Below, piece by piece: positions 53,925-62,309 of a DNA stretch of 64,000 nt (positions within the stretch are counted from its first letter, which is position 1; every line of letters begins with the position of its first letter). Source of the stretch: Roseovarius sp. S88 (GTDB taxonomy: Bacteria > Pseudomonadota > Alphaproteobacteria > Rhodobacterales > Rhodobacteraceae); contig NZ_CP146069.1 in the NCBI RefSeq assembly GCF_037023735.1, forward strand, positions 3,203,501-3,267,500. Reading direction: 5' to 3'. Made by a program: the position numbers and the translations under genes. The notes under the pieces are model-generated. The model saw nothing but the letters and a program-made list of their open reading frames with translations. It ran no database searches and was not told where the DNA came from.

Positions 53925-54042
53925 GTAAACCAATCGCGTGACCAAAATTTTTAATTGTCTGACATTTGATTCTATGAGACCCTTTTCCCATCAAGCGGCG
54001 CAAAACCAGAACAATGTTCGCGCCGATGGGAGGATATTTGAA

Positions 54043-55443
54043 ATGAACCTAAGACCTGACCCCACATTTTATCCAACGGCGAAGATGGCGATGGAAGCGC
54101 CCGCCGAAAAACTTGCCTTTACGCTCATGCTCAGTCCCGATGGCAGCCAGCCCGACGGCTTGGCCGTTGTGGATGTGGACCCAAGTTCAAAGACATATTC
54201 CCAGATCGTCCACCAGGTCATCATGCCCAACAAAGGCGATGAATTTCATCACTTTGGCTGGAATGCCTGCTCTTCGGCTTTGTCACCACTCACAGGACAT
54301 GCTTTTCTCGAACGTCGTTATTTGATCATCCCCGGCATCCGCTCCAGCCGTATTTACGTGATCGACGTGAAAGAACCTCTGAAGGCGAAGATCCATAAAG
54401 TCATTGAGCCTGAAGAAGTGTTTGAGAAAACGGGCTATTCCCGGCCCCATACGATCCATTGCGGCCCGGAAGGTATTTACGTCTCAACTCTGGGCGGCGG
54501 CGGCAAAGACGGGACAGACGGCCCTCCGGGTATCTTCATTCTGGACTGCGAGACGTTTGAAATCCTTGGCCGTTACGAGATGGACCGTGGCCCGCAGGAA
54601 AAACACTATGATTTTTGGTGGAACCTGCCACGCGACTATATGGTTTCGTCAGAATGGGCCCTGCCGCCTCAGTTCGAAGGCGGCATCGTCGCAGAGGATC
54701 TGCTGAGCAACAAATATGGCCATGTCATCCATTTCTGGAATCTGCGCGAGCGCAAGAACGTGCAAACCATCGATCTGGGCGCAAACCACCAGATGGCTCT
54801 AGAAATCCGCCCCGCGCACGACCCGGCAAAGACCCACGGCTTCGTCGGCGTGGTCGTCGACACCACCAACCTGCAAGGCTCGATTTTCACATGGTGGCAG
54901 AAGGACGACGGTACATTTGAAGCCAAGAAGACGATCACCATTGACCCACGTCCCGAAAAGGCGGAAAACCTGCCGCCGCTTCTGCAGGGTTTCGAGGCTG
55001 TGCCACCGCTGGTTACGGATATCGACCTCTCACTCGATGACCGGTTCCTTTATGTTGCCTGCTGGGGCATGGGCGAGATGCATCAATACGATGTCTCCGA
55101 CCCGATGAATCCCAAACTGGCGGGCAAAGTTGAACTGGGCGGCATCGCCCGCGGCGCCAAACACCCCAATGGCAAAGGTTTTGTCTATGGCCCGCAAATG
55201 GTGGAAATCAGCCGCGACGGCAAACGTGTCTATTGGACAAACTCGCTTTACTCGACATGGGATGATCAGTTCTATCCCGACGATGAAGGTGGCCAGATGG
55301 TCATGGCCAATGTGGGCGAAAACGGCGGGCTGGAACTCGACAAAGACTTCTATGTCGAATTCCCGAAAGGGTATCGCAGTCACCAAATCCGGCTTGAAGG
55401 CGGCGACTGTTCCACCGACAGCTTCTGTTACCCATCCGTCTGA
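54043..55443 (+). CDS. mtoX: Methanethiol oxidase / selenium-binding protein (SBP56) family
   Basis: 466 residues from the ATG at 54043, with GGGAGG upstream. SBP56-family beta-propeller: 'DEFHHFGWNACSS', 'RPHTIHCGPEGIYVSTLGGG', 'EKHYDFWWNLPRDYMVSSEW' and the C-terminal 'SHQIRLEGGDCSTDSF'. Bacterial members of this family are methanethiol oxidases that give formaldehyde, sulfide and hydrogen peroxide, and methanethiol arises from DMSP. There is no signal peptide on this one, unlike the periplasmic Hyphomicrobium enzyme, so it may act in the cytosol or have another role. mtoX is named by homology and context only. Confidence 0.8.
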   Translation: MNLRPDPTFYPTAKMAMEAPAEKLAFTLMLSPDGSQPDGLAVVDVDPSSKTYSQIVHQVIMPNKGDEFHHFGWNACSSALSPLTGHAFLERRYLIIPGIRSSRIYVIDVKEPLKAKIHKVIEPEEVFEKTGYSRPHTIHCGPEGIYVSTLGGGGKDGTDGPPGIFILDCETFEILGRYEMDRGPQEKHYDFWWNLPRDYMVSSEWALPPQFEGGIVAEDLLSNKYGHVIHFWNLRERKNVQTIDLGANHQMALEIRPAHDPAKTHGFVGVVVDTTNLQGSIFTWWQKDDGTFEAKKTITIDPRPEKAENLPPLLQGFEAVPPLVTDIDLSLDDRFLYVACWGMGEMHQYDVSDPMNPKLAGKVELGGIARGAKHPNGKGFVYGPQMVEISRDGKRVYWTNSLYSTWDDQFYPDDEGGQMVMANVGENGGLELDKDFYVEFPKGYRSHQIRLEGGDCSTDSFCYPSV

Positions 55444-55447
55444 CGAC

Positions 55448-56107
55448 GTGGGAGATCTAAACACGACGGCGGCCCTTTGGTGGGCCGTTGTTGCCTCTGG
55501 CATCTATCACGGACTCAACCCGGGGATGGGATGGCCTCTGGCTGTATCATCTGCCCTGATGGAGCAGAAATACACAAGCCTTTACAAGGCTTTGGGCGCT
55601 CTGGCTTTGGGGCACCTGATGGCTATGGCCGCCATTCTCTTTCCGTTTTCGGCATTGATCTGGCTTGTGGAATGGCAACGCGAGCTTCAGATCAGTGCCG
55701 CACTACTGGTCATTGCTCTGGGCATCTACCTTTTGATCAATCGCCGCCATCCGAGGTTCTTGGCTCGTGTTCCTCCGTCCAAACTGACACTCTGGTCTTT
55801 CCTTGTTGCCATGGCGCACGGAGCAGGGCTCATGCTGGTGCCGATCTACTTGGGCATTTGCAGCACAATTGACTCCAACACCGGCCATGCCGCAGCCGAC
55901 ACTCTCATCAGTGGCACGCTGACTGTCGCGATCCTGGTTGCATTGGCCCACACCTCAGCAATGATCCTGTCAGGTGGCGCATTGGCCGTGGGTGTCTATC
56001 ACTGGCTGGGCCTTAAATTTCTGTCGAAATCCTGGTTCAACCTCGATGTCGTCTGGGCTCTAAGCTTGATTCTGGTCGGGGGGCTTGCGCTGATCTTTCA
56101 GCACTGA
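55448..56107 (+). CDS. Polytopic membrane protein downstream of mtoX
   Basis: 219 residues from a GTG at 55448, the only reasonable start after the mtoX stop. The first segment holds 'GIYHGLNPGMGWPLAVSSAL', and 'VAMAHGAGLMLVPIYL' repeats the HG pattern later; about six hydrophobic segments. These His-Gly-x-x-Pro features recall metal-ion permeases such as HupE or NicO, but I cannot assign it. It starts 4 bp after mtoX, so the two are surely co-transcribed. Confidence 0.7.
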   Translation: MGDLNTTAALWWAVVASGIYHGLNPGMGWPLAVSSALMEQKYTSLYKALGALALGHLMAMAAILFPFSALIWLVEWQRELQISAALLVIALGIYLLINRRHPRFLARVPPSKLTLWSFLVAMAHGAGLMLVPIYLGICSTIDSNTGHAAADTLISGTLTVAILVALAHTSAMILSGGALAVGVYHWLGLKFLSKSWFNLDVVWALSLILVGGLALIFQH

Positions 56108-56169
56108 CTTGCACTTTCACTGTTCCCCAAATACTCAAGCCCGAACGTCAAACCCAGGAACCCAGCCTC

Positions 56170-56517
56170 ATGCCCAAGCACCGCCTACTGACCGAGTTTG
56201 GCATCGGTTCATCACTGCGCCACCAGGACTATACCTCCGCCGCTCAGCGCGCCCTGAAAGACGCGCTCTGGCGCAACTCGATCAACCTCGCTGAACTGTT
56301 TGGCAAACCCAAAGAGGCGATGATCATTGATGTCGAGATTGCGGTACAAGAGCCTGAACAGGTGGACTGTGATACGCTGGCTTCGGTCTTTCCCTACGGG
56401 CAGATCAGCGTTACCGCCGTCAAAGGCGGGTTGGATATTCCGCGTCCTGTTGGCCTTCCCACCGTGATTGCCAATGCGGCGATCAACGTCAGCCTGATGC
56501 TGGAGCCAAAGTCATGA
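56170..56517 (+). CDS. Lin0512-family protein, copy 1
   Basis: 115 residues. The Lin0512 (PF09585-type) pattern is visible: 'EFGIGSSLRHQDYTSAAQRA' at about 9-28 and 'VDVEIAVQEPE'-like strand 'IIDVEIAVQEP', ending in 'IANAAINVSLML'. The family is conserved and has no known role. Its stop overlaps the next gene (ATGA). With its neighbour it forms a tandem paralogous pair. Confidence 0.83.
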   Translation: MPKHRLLTEFGIGSSLRHQDYTSAAQRALKDALWRNSINLAELFGKPKEAMIIDVEIAVQEPEQVDCDTLASVFPYGQISVTAVKGGLDIPRPVGLPTVIANAAINVSLMLEPKS

Positions 56518-56870
56518 ACGATCAAAGGTTCATCATCGAAATGGGCATGGGCAATGACCAATATGGCATGGATTACCAAAAGGCCGCGGCCCGCGCGATT
56601 GAAAGCGCCATCCGCCGGTCGGCCATTCCAATGTATGCGACGACTGGGCTCAGCCATAAAGATATGCGCGTTCAGGTGACGATCGGCGTGCAGGAGCCGA
56701 GCAAGATCGATACCATCGCCTTGGCTCAAAACCTGCCACGTGGACGTGCCAAAGTTCAGGCCGTGTATGGCGGGCAGAACATCGTCAACCCCGATACCGG
56801 AGACACTATTGTTGTGGCCACGGCAGCGGTTGAAGCATTCCTGCCGGATCAATCTCAAAACTGGACCTGA
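56514..56870 (+). CDS. Lin0512-family protein, copy 2
   Basis: 118 residues, ATG overlapping the stop of copy 1. 'EMGMGNDQYGMDYQKAAARA' and 'VQVTIGVQEPSKID' align with copy 1 ('EFGIGSSLRHQDYTSAAQRA', 'VEIAVQEPEQVD'), so the two are homologous and likely form a heteromeric pair. Both lie downstream of mtoX and its membrane partner. No enzyme motif can be seen. Confidence 0.83.
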   Translation: MNDQRFIIEMGMGNDQYGMDYQKAAARAIESAIRRSAIPMYATTGLSHKDMRVQVTIGVQEPSKIDTIALAQNLPRGRAKVQAVYGGQNIVNPDTGDTIVVATAAVEAFLPDQSQNWT

Positions 56871-56915
56871 CACGCGCGCACAATTCCCAAACATCCGCCT
56901 TGTCGCGCCGCACAT

Positions 56916-56936
56916 CTGGTCATATATTTTGACCAG
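56916..56936. promoter_or_regulatory. GntR/FCD-type operator
   Basis: CTGGTCA and TGACCAG form a perfect 7-bp inverted repeat with a 7-bp spacer. The half site TGGTCA/TGACCA is typical of FadR/FCD-type GntR proteins. It lies 17 bp before the ATG of the GntR gene, which suggests autoregulation. Confidence 0.65.
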
Positions 56937-56952
56937 TTGAAGCGAGCGCGAC

Positions 56953-57720
56953 ATGCCATTTAAAAAAGTCACTCCAGAAAAACTGTCCTCTGCGGTCACA
57001 GCCCAGATCGAAAAACTGATCCTGCGCGGCATTTTGCGACCCGGAGAACGTCTTCCGGCAGAACGCGAACTGGCCGAGCGACTGGGTGTGTCACGTCCGT
57101 CCCTTCGCGAAGCGGTAGCTGACCTTCAAGATAAGGGGCTTCTGACCAGCAAGGCAGGATCCGGTATCTTTGTTGCAGATGTTTTGGGCAACGCCTTTTC
57201 AGATGCGCTCATCGGGCTTTTTGCATCGCATGATGAGGCAGTGTTTGACTACATTGCGTTTCGCAGGGACATGGAAGGGCTGGCCGCCGAACGCGCGGCA
57301 CGACTGGCATCGGATACAGACCTCAAGGTGATCGACGCAATCCACGCAAAAATGGAAAAGGCGCACGCCAAATCCGATCCAGAGACGGAAGCCAAGCTCG
57401 ATGCGGATTTTCACATGGCCATTCTGGACGCAAGCCATAACGTGATCATGTTGCATATGATGCGATCAATGTTCCAACTGCTGCAAAGCGGCGTGTTTTA
57501 CAATCGTAAGATCATGTTCCAGCAAGGCAATCGCCGAAAAACTCTTCTGGATCAACATGGTGCCATCAATGCAGCCCTGCAAGCCCGTGATCCGGGCGCG
57601 GCGCGTGAGGCTGTGATGTCACACCTTACCTATGTTGAGACCTGTCTGGCCAATCAACGAAAGTCCGATGCCAATGAAGCGATTGCTCAACAGCGGCTGG
57701 AACATGAGCAATCCAAATAG
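56953..57720 (+). CDS. GntR-family regulator (FCD subfamily)
   Basis: 255 residues. N-terminal winged helix: 'ILRGILRPGERLPAERELAE' followed by 'RLGVSRPSLREAVADLQDKG' at about 23-62. The C-terminal FCD domain has Asp/His metal-binding positions ('DADFHMAILDASHN', 'HGAINAALQARDPGAAREA'). It resembles PdhR/GlcC/LldR-type members. It lies between the Lin0512 pair and preT; its own operator overlaps its promoter. Confidence 0.9.
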   Translation: MPFKKVTPEKLSSAVTAQIEKLILRGILRPGERLPAERELAERLGVSRPSLREAVADLQDKGLLTSKAGSGIFVADVLGNAFSDALIGLFASHDEAVFDYIAFRRDMEGLAAERAARLASDTDLKVIDAIHAKMEKAHAKSDPETEAKLDADFHMAILDASHNVIMLHMMRSMFQLLQSGVFYNRKIMFQQGNRRKTLLDQHGAINAALQARDPGAAREAVMSHLTYVETCLANQRKSDANEAIAQQRLEHEQSK

Positions 57721-57751
57721 ATGACGCAAAACTTCGGGCGCATGCAAAAAA

Positions 57752-57767
57752 TTTACCAATTGATAAA
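57752..57767. promoter_or_regulatory. Candidate RutR operator upstream of preT
   Basis: TTTACCAATTGATAAA matches the RutR consensus TTGACCANNTGGTCAA at 11 of 14 fixed positions, with the correct 2-bp spacer. It lies 57 bp before the preT GTG, in an AT-rich promoter. A rutR-like gene is 4 kb downstream, and a better site lies at 62310. RutR releases DNA when uracil or thymine is present, so this site fits uracil-induced preT-preA. Confidence 0.65.
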
Positions 57768-57823
57768 ATTTTTTCCTGTGAGATACTGATCCAACACCCA
57801 AGCTAAAGCCAGGGAGACGGATC

Positions 57824-59146
57824 GTGACGGACAACACGCTCATACCCGGAATTCAATCAGGGCGCCTTGCGTCCGAGAACTACGCCGAAAATTTTGCTGA
57901 TTTGCACCCTCCGCTTGACGCGCACGAAGCTTTAGTCGCAGCCGATCGGTGTTACTTTTGCCATGATGCTCCGTGCATCACGGCATGTCCCACCGATATC
58001 GACATTCCACTTTTCATCCGCCAAATCGCGACCGGCACCCCAGAAGCGGCCGCTGAAACGATTTTGAGCCAAAATATTCTGGGCGGCATGTGCGCGCGGG
58101 TTTGTCCGACGGAAACACTCTGCGAAGAGGCCTGTGTGCGGGAGGCGGCCGAAGGTAAGCCGGTCTTGATCGGTCGGCTGCAACGCTATGCCACCGATAC
58201 GGTTATGGAAAAAGGCGTGCACCCGTTCTCGCGCGCTGACGCGACGGGCAAAAGGGTAGCCGTCGTTGGCGCGGGCCCTGCCGGTCTTGCTTGCGCGCAT
58301 AGGTTGGCCATGCACGGACATGACGTGACCCTTTACGATGCACGTTCCAAACTGGGCGGGCTGAATGAGTTTGGCATCGCCGCTTACAAGACCATTGATA
58401 GTTTTGCCGAACGTGAAGTTGACTGGCTTCTGCAGATCGGCGGCATATCTGTCAAAGCAGGTCAAGAGCTGGGCCAGGACATTTCGCTAAAGCAATTGAA
58501 GTCTGATTTCGACGCCGTATTTCTGGCAGTTGGTCTTGGTGGCGTAAATGCGCTTGGCCTTGATCACGAAGGTAAGGAAGGTGTGGAGGATGCTGTCGAT
58601 TTCATCTCGGGTCTAAGACAATCCAAGGACTTGTCCAAACTACCAATAGGACGCGATGTCGTTGTGATAGGCGGTGGCATGACCGCGATTGACGCCGCTG
58701 TGCAGGCCAAGCTCTTGGGCGCACTCAATGTCACCCTTGTCTATCGCCGTGGCCGCGACCGCATGAATGCCAGCCGCTTTGAACAGGATCTTGCAGCCTC
58801 CAAAGGCGTGCGGATCATTACAAATGCTTCACCCATCGCCTTGCACGGCAACGGCGCAGTTCATGAGATCGAATTTGAGTACACCAATGATGATCTGACC
58901 CCCACGGGTCAGACCTTCCGCCTTGCCGCCAGTCAGGTATTCAAGGCAATCGGCCAGACACTTACTGGGGACACTCTTCCCGATCTTGACGGGCGCAAAA
59001 TCGCAGTATCCGGCTCTGGACGCACCTCAGTACCTGGTGTCTGGGCGGGCGGTGATTGCGCGGCAGGCGGCGATGACCTGACGGTAACAGCTGTGGCCGA
59101 AGGGCGCGACGCGGCTGAAGACATTCACCGGAGCTTGATTTCGTGA
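57824..59146 (+). CDS. preT: NAD-dependent dihydropyrimidine dehydrogenase subunit PreT
   Basis: 440 residues from a GTG at 57824, with CAGGGAGA upstream. The N-terminal domain carries two [4Fe-4S] clusters (C43, C46, C51, C55 and C90, C94, C100, C104). GAGPAGLACA near 149-158 starts the FAD domain and 'VVVIGGGMTAID' the NAD(P) domain. With PreA it reduces uracil and thymine to the dihydro forms. The gene starts a pathway group that also holds preA, a beta-ureidopropionase-type gene and a probable dihydropyrimidinase gene. Confidence 0.93.
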   Translation: MTDNTLIPGIQSGRLASENYAENFADLHPPLDAHEALVAADRCYFCHDAPCITACPTDIDIPLFIRQIATGTPEAAAETILSQNILGGMCARVCPTETLCEEACVREAAEGKPVLIGRLQRYATDTVMEKGVHPFSRADATGKRVAVVGAGPAGLACAHRLAMHGHDVTLYDARSKLGGLNEFGIAAYKTIDSFAEREVDWLLQIGGISVKAGQELGQDISLKQLKSDFDAVFLAVGLGGVNALGLDHEGKEGVEDAVDFISGLRQSKDLSKLPIGRDVVVIGGGMTAIDAAVQAKLLGALNVTLVYRRGRDRMNASRFEQDLAASKGVRIITNASPIALHGNGAVHEIEFEYTNDDLTPTGQTFRLAASQVFKAIGQTLTGDTLPDLDGRKIAVSGSGRTSVPGVWAGGDCAAGGDDLTVTAVAEGRDAAEDIHRSLIS

Positions 59147-59185
59147 CGAATTGGCCGAGTCCACGCCTTAGAAAAGGAGGTGCGC

Positions 59186-60022
59186 ATGAGTGACCTCGAA
59201 ACACGCGTCTCTGACCATTACTCGGGACCTAGTCTTCTGGACAACATCCGACAGGCTCTTGCCGAAACCGGCGCCGACCCTGACATGCCCACTTTGGATG
59301 ACCTCAAGCCCGTAGACGAGTTTCACACTGGAGGTGTCGAAGCCACCAACGCGTTGATCGACCAGCTTACGATCGTACCTGAAACGCGGGTTTTGGACAT
59401 AGGCTGTGGCATCGGCGGGGCTGCGCGTCATGTGTCCGAGCGAACTGGTGCATGTGTCCGTGGTTTTGATCTAACGCCTGACTTCGTCAACACAGCCAGA
59501 GCTCTAAGCGACGCGACAGGTATGTCCTCTCGCACCACGTTTCAAGTTGGAAGTGCGCTTGAGATGCCCGAAGCTGATAACAGCGTCGATGTGGCTCTGA
59601 TGTTCCATGTCGGTATGAATATCGAGGACAAGCCCCGCCTTTTCACAGAAGCTGCGCGTGTGCTTGCGCCGGGCGGTACATTCGCCCTTTTTGACGTCAT
59701 GCGTAGCAGTGACCGTGCTCTGACCTTTCCCTTCCCTTGGGCAGAGCAGAAGGATTTCTCCTTTGTCACGCCCCCAGAAGCTTACCGAAAAGCCGCCTCT
59801 GCATCTGGACTCACGCAGGTTTTGGAACGTGATCGCAGCGATTTCGCCAAGGAATTCTTCGAACGCGTCTTCGCCAGAATAGAAAAGGCCGGTGGTCCGT
59901 CACCTGTTGGCATCCACCTTCTGATGCACGACACCAGCAGCCAGAAAATTCAAAACTACGTCAAACATCTGCATTCGGGCGATATCGCACCCGTAGAAAT
60001 GATCTTTCGCGCCGCTGAATAG
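59186..60022 (+). CDS. SAM-dependent class I methyltransferase
   Basis: 278 residues from the ATG at 59186, with a perfect AAAAGGAGG upstream. SAM motif 'VLDIGCGIGGAARHVSERTG' at about 68-87 and 'AARVLAPGGTFALFDVM' near 153-170. It resembles the sarcosine/dimethylglycine or UbiE-type family. It is inserted between preT and preA, which usually adjoin each other. Substrate unknown. Confidence 0.9.
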   Translation: MSDLETRVSDHYSGPSLLDNIRQALAETGADPDMPTLDDLKPVDEFHTGGVEATNALIDQLTIVPETRVLDIGCGIGGAARHVSERTGACVRGFDLTPDFVNTARALSDATGMSSRTTFQVGSALEMPEADNSVDVALMFHVGMNIEDKPRLFTEAARVLAPGGTFALFDVMRSSDRALTFPFPWAEQKDFSFVTPPEAYRKAASASGLTQVLERDRSDFAKEFFERVFARIEKAGGPSPVGIHLLMHDTSSQKIQNYVKHLHSGDIAPVEMIFRAAE

Positions 60023-60055
60023 ACGCGCGCCCTTACAGAGAAAGGAGCCAAGTTA

Positions 60056-61360
60056 ATGGCCAATCTCAAGAGTAACTTTGCCGGGATTTCCTCTCCCAAC
60101 CCGTTCTGGCTCGCCTCTGCACCGCCCACAGACAAAGAGTATAACGTTCGCCGCGCCTTCGAGGCCGGTTGGGGTGGCGTGGTCTGGAAAACTCTTGGCG
60201 AAGACGGCCCCCCTATAGTGAACGTCAACGGACCCAGATATGGCGCAATCTGGGGCGCGGATCGACGTCTACTGGGGCTAAACAACATCGAACTCATCAC
60301 CGACCGTCCGCTACAGGTCAACCTCGATGAAATGACGCGTGTGAAAAAGGATTATCCTGATCGCGCACTTGTGGCCTCCCTTATGGTTCCGGTGGACGAG
60401 GACAGCTGGAAGGCCATTCTGGATCACGTTCTGGAAACCGGCTGCGACGGGGTTGAGCTGAATTTCGGCTGCCCACATGGCATGAGCGAGCGCGGTATGG
60501 GGTCGGCCGTGGGCCAGGTGCCTGACTACGTGCAACAGGTGACCGAATGGTGCAAGAAACACTCAAACCTGCCGGTGATCGTAAAACTCACGCCCAATAT
60601 TACCGACATTCGCAAACCGGCGCAGGCAGCACATGATGGTGGCGCGGATGCCGTGAGCCTGATCAACACAATAAATTCAATCACATCTGTGAATCTCGAC
60701 AGCTTTGCGCCCGAGCCCACCATAGACGGTAAAGGCGCGCATGGCGGATATTGTGGCCCAGCAGTGAAACCGATTGCCCTGAACATGGTGGCCGAGATCG
60801 CCCGCGCGCCATCCTTAAATGGCCTGCCGATCTCAGGCATCGGCGGCATCACGACCTGGCGCGACGCGGCGGAGTTCATGTCTCTGGGCGCTGGAAATGT
60901 ACAGGTTTGCACCGCGGCCATGACCTATGGCTTCAAGATTGTGCAGGAAATGATTTCGGGCCTGTCGCAATACATGGACGAAAAGGGGTTTACCTCTGTC
61001 GACGAGATCGTGGGCCGCGCCGTGCCGAATTGCTCTGACTGGCAGCACCTCAATCTCAACTACGTCACCAAGGCGCGGATTGATCAGGACCTCTGCATCA
61101 AATGCGGCCGGTGCTATGCCGCCTGTGAAGACACTTCGCATCAAGCCATCTCCATGACGCCTGATCGTGTCTTTGACGTGATTGATGCCGAATGTGTGGC
61201 CTGTAACCTGTGTGTGAATGTCTGCCCTGTAGAGGGCTGCATCACGATGGAAGAGCTTGCGCCAGGGATGGTCGATGAACGTACCGGGAAAACTGTCGAG
61301 AAAGAATACGCCAACTGGACGACGCATCCCAACAATCCGGGGTCATGCGCAGCGGAATAG
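60056..61360 (+). CDS. preA: NAD-dependent dihydropyrimidine dehydrogenase subunit PreA
   Basis: 434 residues. FMN-binding TIM barrel: 'ELNFGCPHGMSERGMGSAVG' (about 136-155), 'VIVKLTPNITDI' and 'GIGGITTWRDAAEF' are dihydropyrimidine-dehydrogenase/PreA marks. The C-terminal ferredoxin domain has 'CIKCGRCYAACED' and 'CVACNLCVNVCPVEGC'. It is the catalytic partner of PreT. AGAAAGGAG precedes the ATG. Confidence 0.95.
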   Translation: MANLKSNFAGISSPNPFWLASAPPTDKEYNVRRAFEAGWGGVVWKTLGEDGPPIVNVNGPRYGAIWGADRRLLGLNNIELITDRPLQVNLDEMTRVKKDYPDRALVASLMVPVDEDSWKAILDHVLETGCDGVELNFGCPHGMSERGMGSAVGQVPDYVQQVTEWCKKHSNLPVIVKLTPNITDIRKPAQAAHDGGADAVSLINTINSITSVNLDSFAPEPTIDGKGAHGGYCGPAVKPIALNMVAEIARAPSLNGLPISGIGGITTWRDAAEFMSLGAGNVQVCTAAMTYGFKIVQEMISGLSQYMDEKGFTSVDEIVGRAVPNCSDWQHLNLNYVTKARIDQDLCIKCGRCYAACEDTSHQAISMTPDRVFDVIDAECVACNLCVNVCPVEGCITMEELAPGMVDERTGKTVEKEYANWTTHPNNPGSCAAE

Positions 61361-61365
61361 GTATC

Positions 61366-61379
61366 TTGACCTAAGTCAA
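61366..61379 (+). promoter_or_regulatory. FNR-type (FnrL/Dnr-like) binding site
   Basis: TTGAC-CTAA-GTCAA is a perfect 5-bp inverted repeat with a 4-bp spacer, the classical FNR/Dnr pattern. It lies right after the preA stop, 61 bp before the GTG of the next small ORF and so at about the activating position (-41.5) for a promoter there. Confidence 0.7.
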
Positions 61380-61440
61380 ACAAATACAAATCGTTCTGCA
61401 GTAGCCTTTTCTTGAGAATTGTTAAGAAAGGGTTGGAGTC

Positions 61441-61548
61441 GTGATTAAAACAACGCTTCTTGTTTTGACGTCATCGACTGTTCTGTTGATGGGAACTTAT
61501 GCCGCGCATCCAAGCGACGCGCCAATGGTGCAAATGTTCCAAAACTGA
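61441..61548 (+). CDS. Possible 35-residue secreted or membrane peptide
   Basis: Starts at GTG with GGAG five bases upstream. Two Lys/Thr residues lead into a hydrophobic core (about 5-18), then 'TYAAHPSDAPMVQ' and a short tail. The shape is that of a signal peptide plus about 16 residues. Coding support is weak because of its length; the FNR-type site 61 bp upstream and the good ribosome-binding site are the main reasons to list it. It is convergent with the rutR-like gene. Confidence 0.4.
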   Translation: MIKTTLLVLTSSTVLLMGTYAAHPSDAPMVQMFQN

Positions 61549-61567
61549 CGACTTCGGTCGAACCACA

Positions 61568-62194
61568 TCAAACAGACAACAGTCTGCGGTACAGCGTATC
61601 AAGAAAATCCCTAGCCCCGGCATGCACATTTGATTCCGAGACAAGCGCTTGAACTTGCGCATCGAAATCGGCGTAATGCTGTGTCGTGGCCCAGATCGAA
61701 AATATCAAATGATGGGCATCTACTTTGGCAATGCGCTTCTGCGCCACCCAATCCTCAATGATCTTTACAGTATCATTCACCAAAGGCTTTAGCGTGCGAT
61801 CAAGATGAGACCCGATGCGCGGCGCCCCCTGCAAAATTTCGTTGGCAAAGAGCCTGCTTTCGCGTGGGTATTCCCGGCTCATCTCCAGTTTGCGCTGCAC
61901 GTATCGCAGAATTTCTTCCAAAGGCTGGCCGTTCGGATCGATCTCGCGCATGGGGGCCAGCCACTCATCCATAAGCCGATTGAGCAAAGTGACATGGATG
62001 TCTTCCTTGCCCTCAAAATAATAGAGAATGTTTGGCTTCGAAAGCCCCGCCTGCTCGGCAATCTGATCCAGCGTCGCCCCCCGAAATCCTTGTTTTGAGA
62101 ACACCTCAAGCGCGGCATCTAGGATAAGAGCGCGGTTACGTTGTTGAATCCGGCTTGGCTTTGACGCGGTGTCTTCTGCGGATGGTCTCGGCAT
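61568..62194 (-). CDS. rutR: RutR-like TetR-family regulator of pyrimidine catabolism
   Basis: 208 residues from the ATG at 62194, with CAGGGAGA upstream. 'ALILDAALEVFSKQGFRGAT' and 'LDQIAEQAGLSKPNILYYFE' form the helix-turn-helix at about 21-62, and the sequence 'GLSKPNILYYF' matches RutR. E. coli RutR senses uracil and thymine. Two RutR-type sites lie nearby, one in its own divergent promoter and one before preT. Upstream in-frame residues look like out-of-frame translation. Confidence 0.88.
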   Translation of the reverse strand: MPRPSAEDTASKPSRIQQRNRALILDAALEVFSKQGFRGATLDQIAEQAGLSKPNILYYFEGKEDIHVTLLNRLMDEWLAPMREIDPNGQPLEEILRYVQRKLEMSREYPRESRLFANEILQGAPRIGSHLDRTLKPLVNDTVKIIEDWVAQKRIAKVDAHHLIFSIWATTQHYADFDAQVQALVSESNVHAGARDFLDTLYRRLLSV

Positions 62195-62309
62195 GGGTCT
62201 CCCTGGCCTGATTTGCCTAGTGGCAAGGCGTCTTTGGCCAGAGTTTGGCCTGTTGCTTCCTACCATCCTCACATTGGTTGACATGGGCAAGTTCTTCCGC
62301 AATCGTTGT

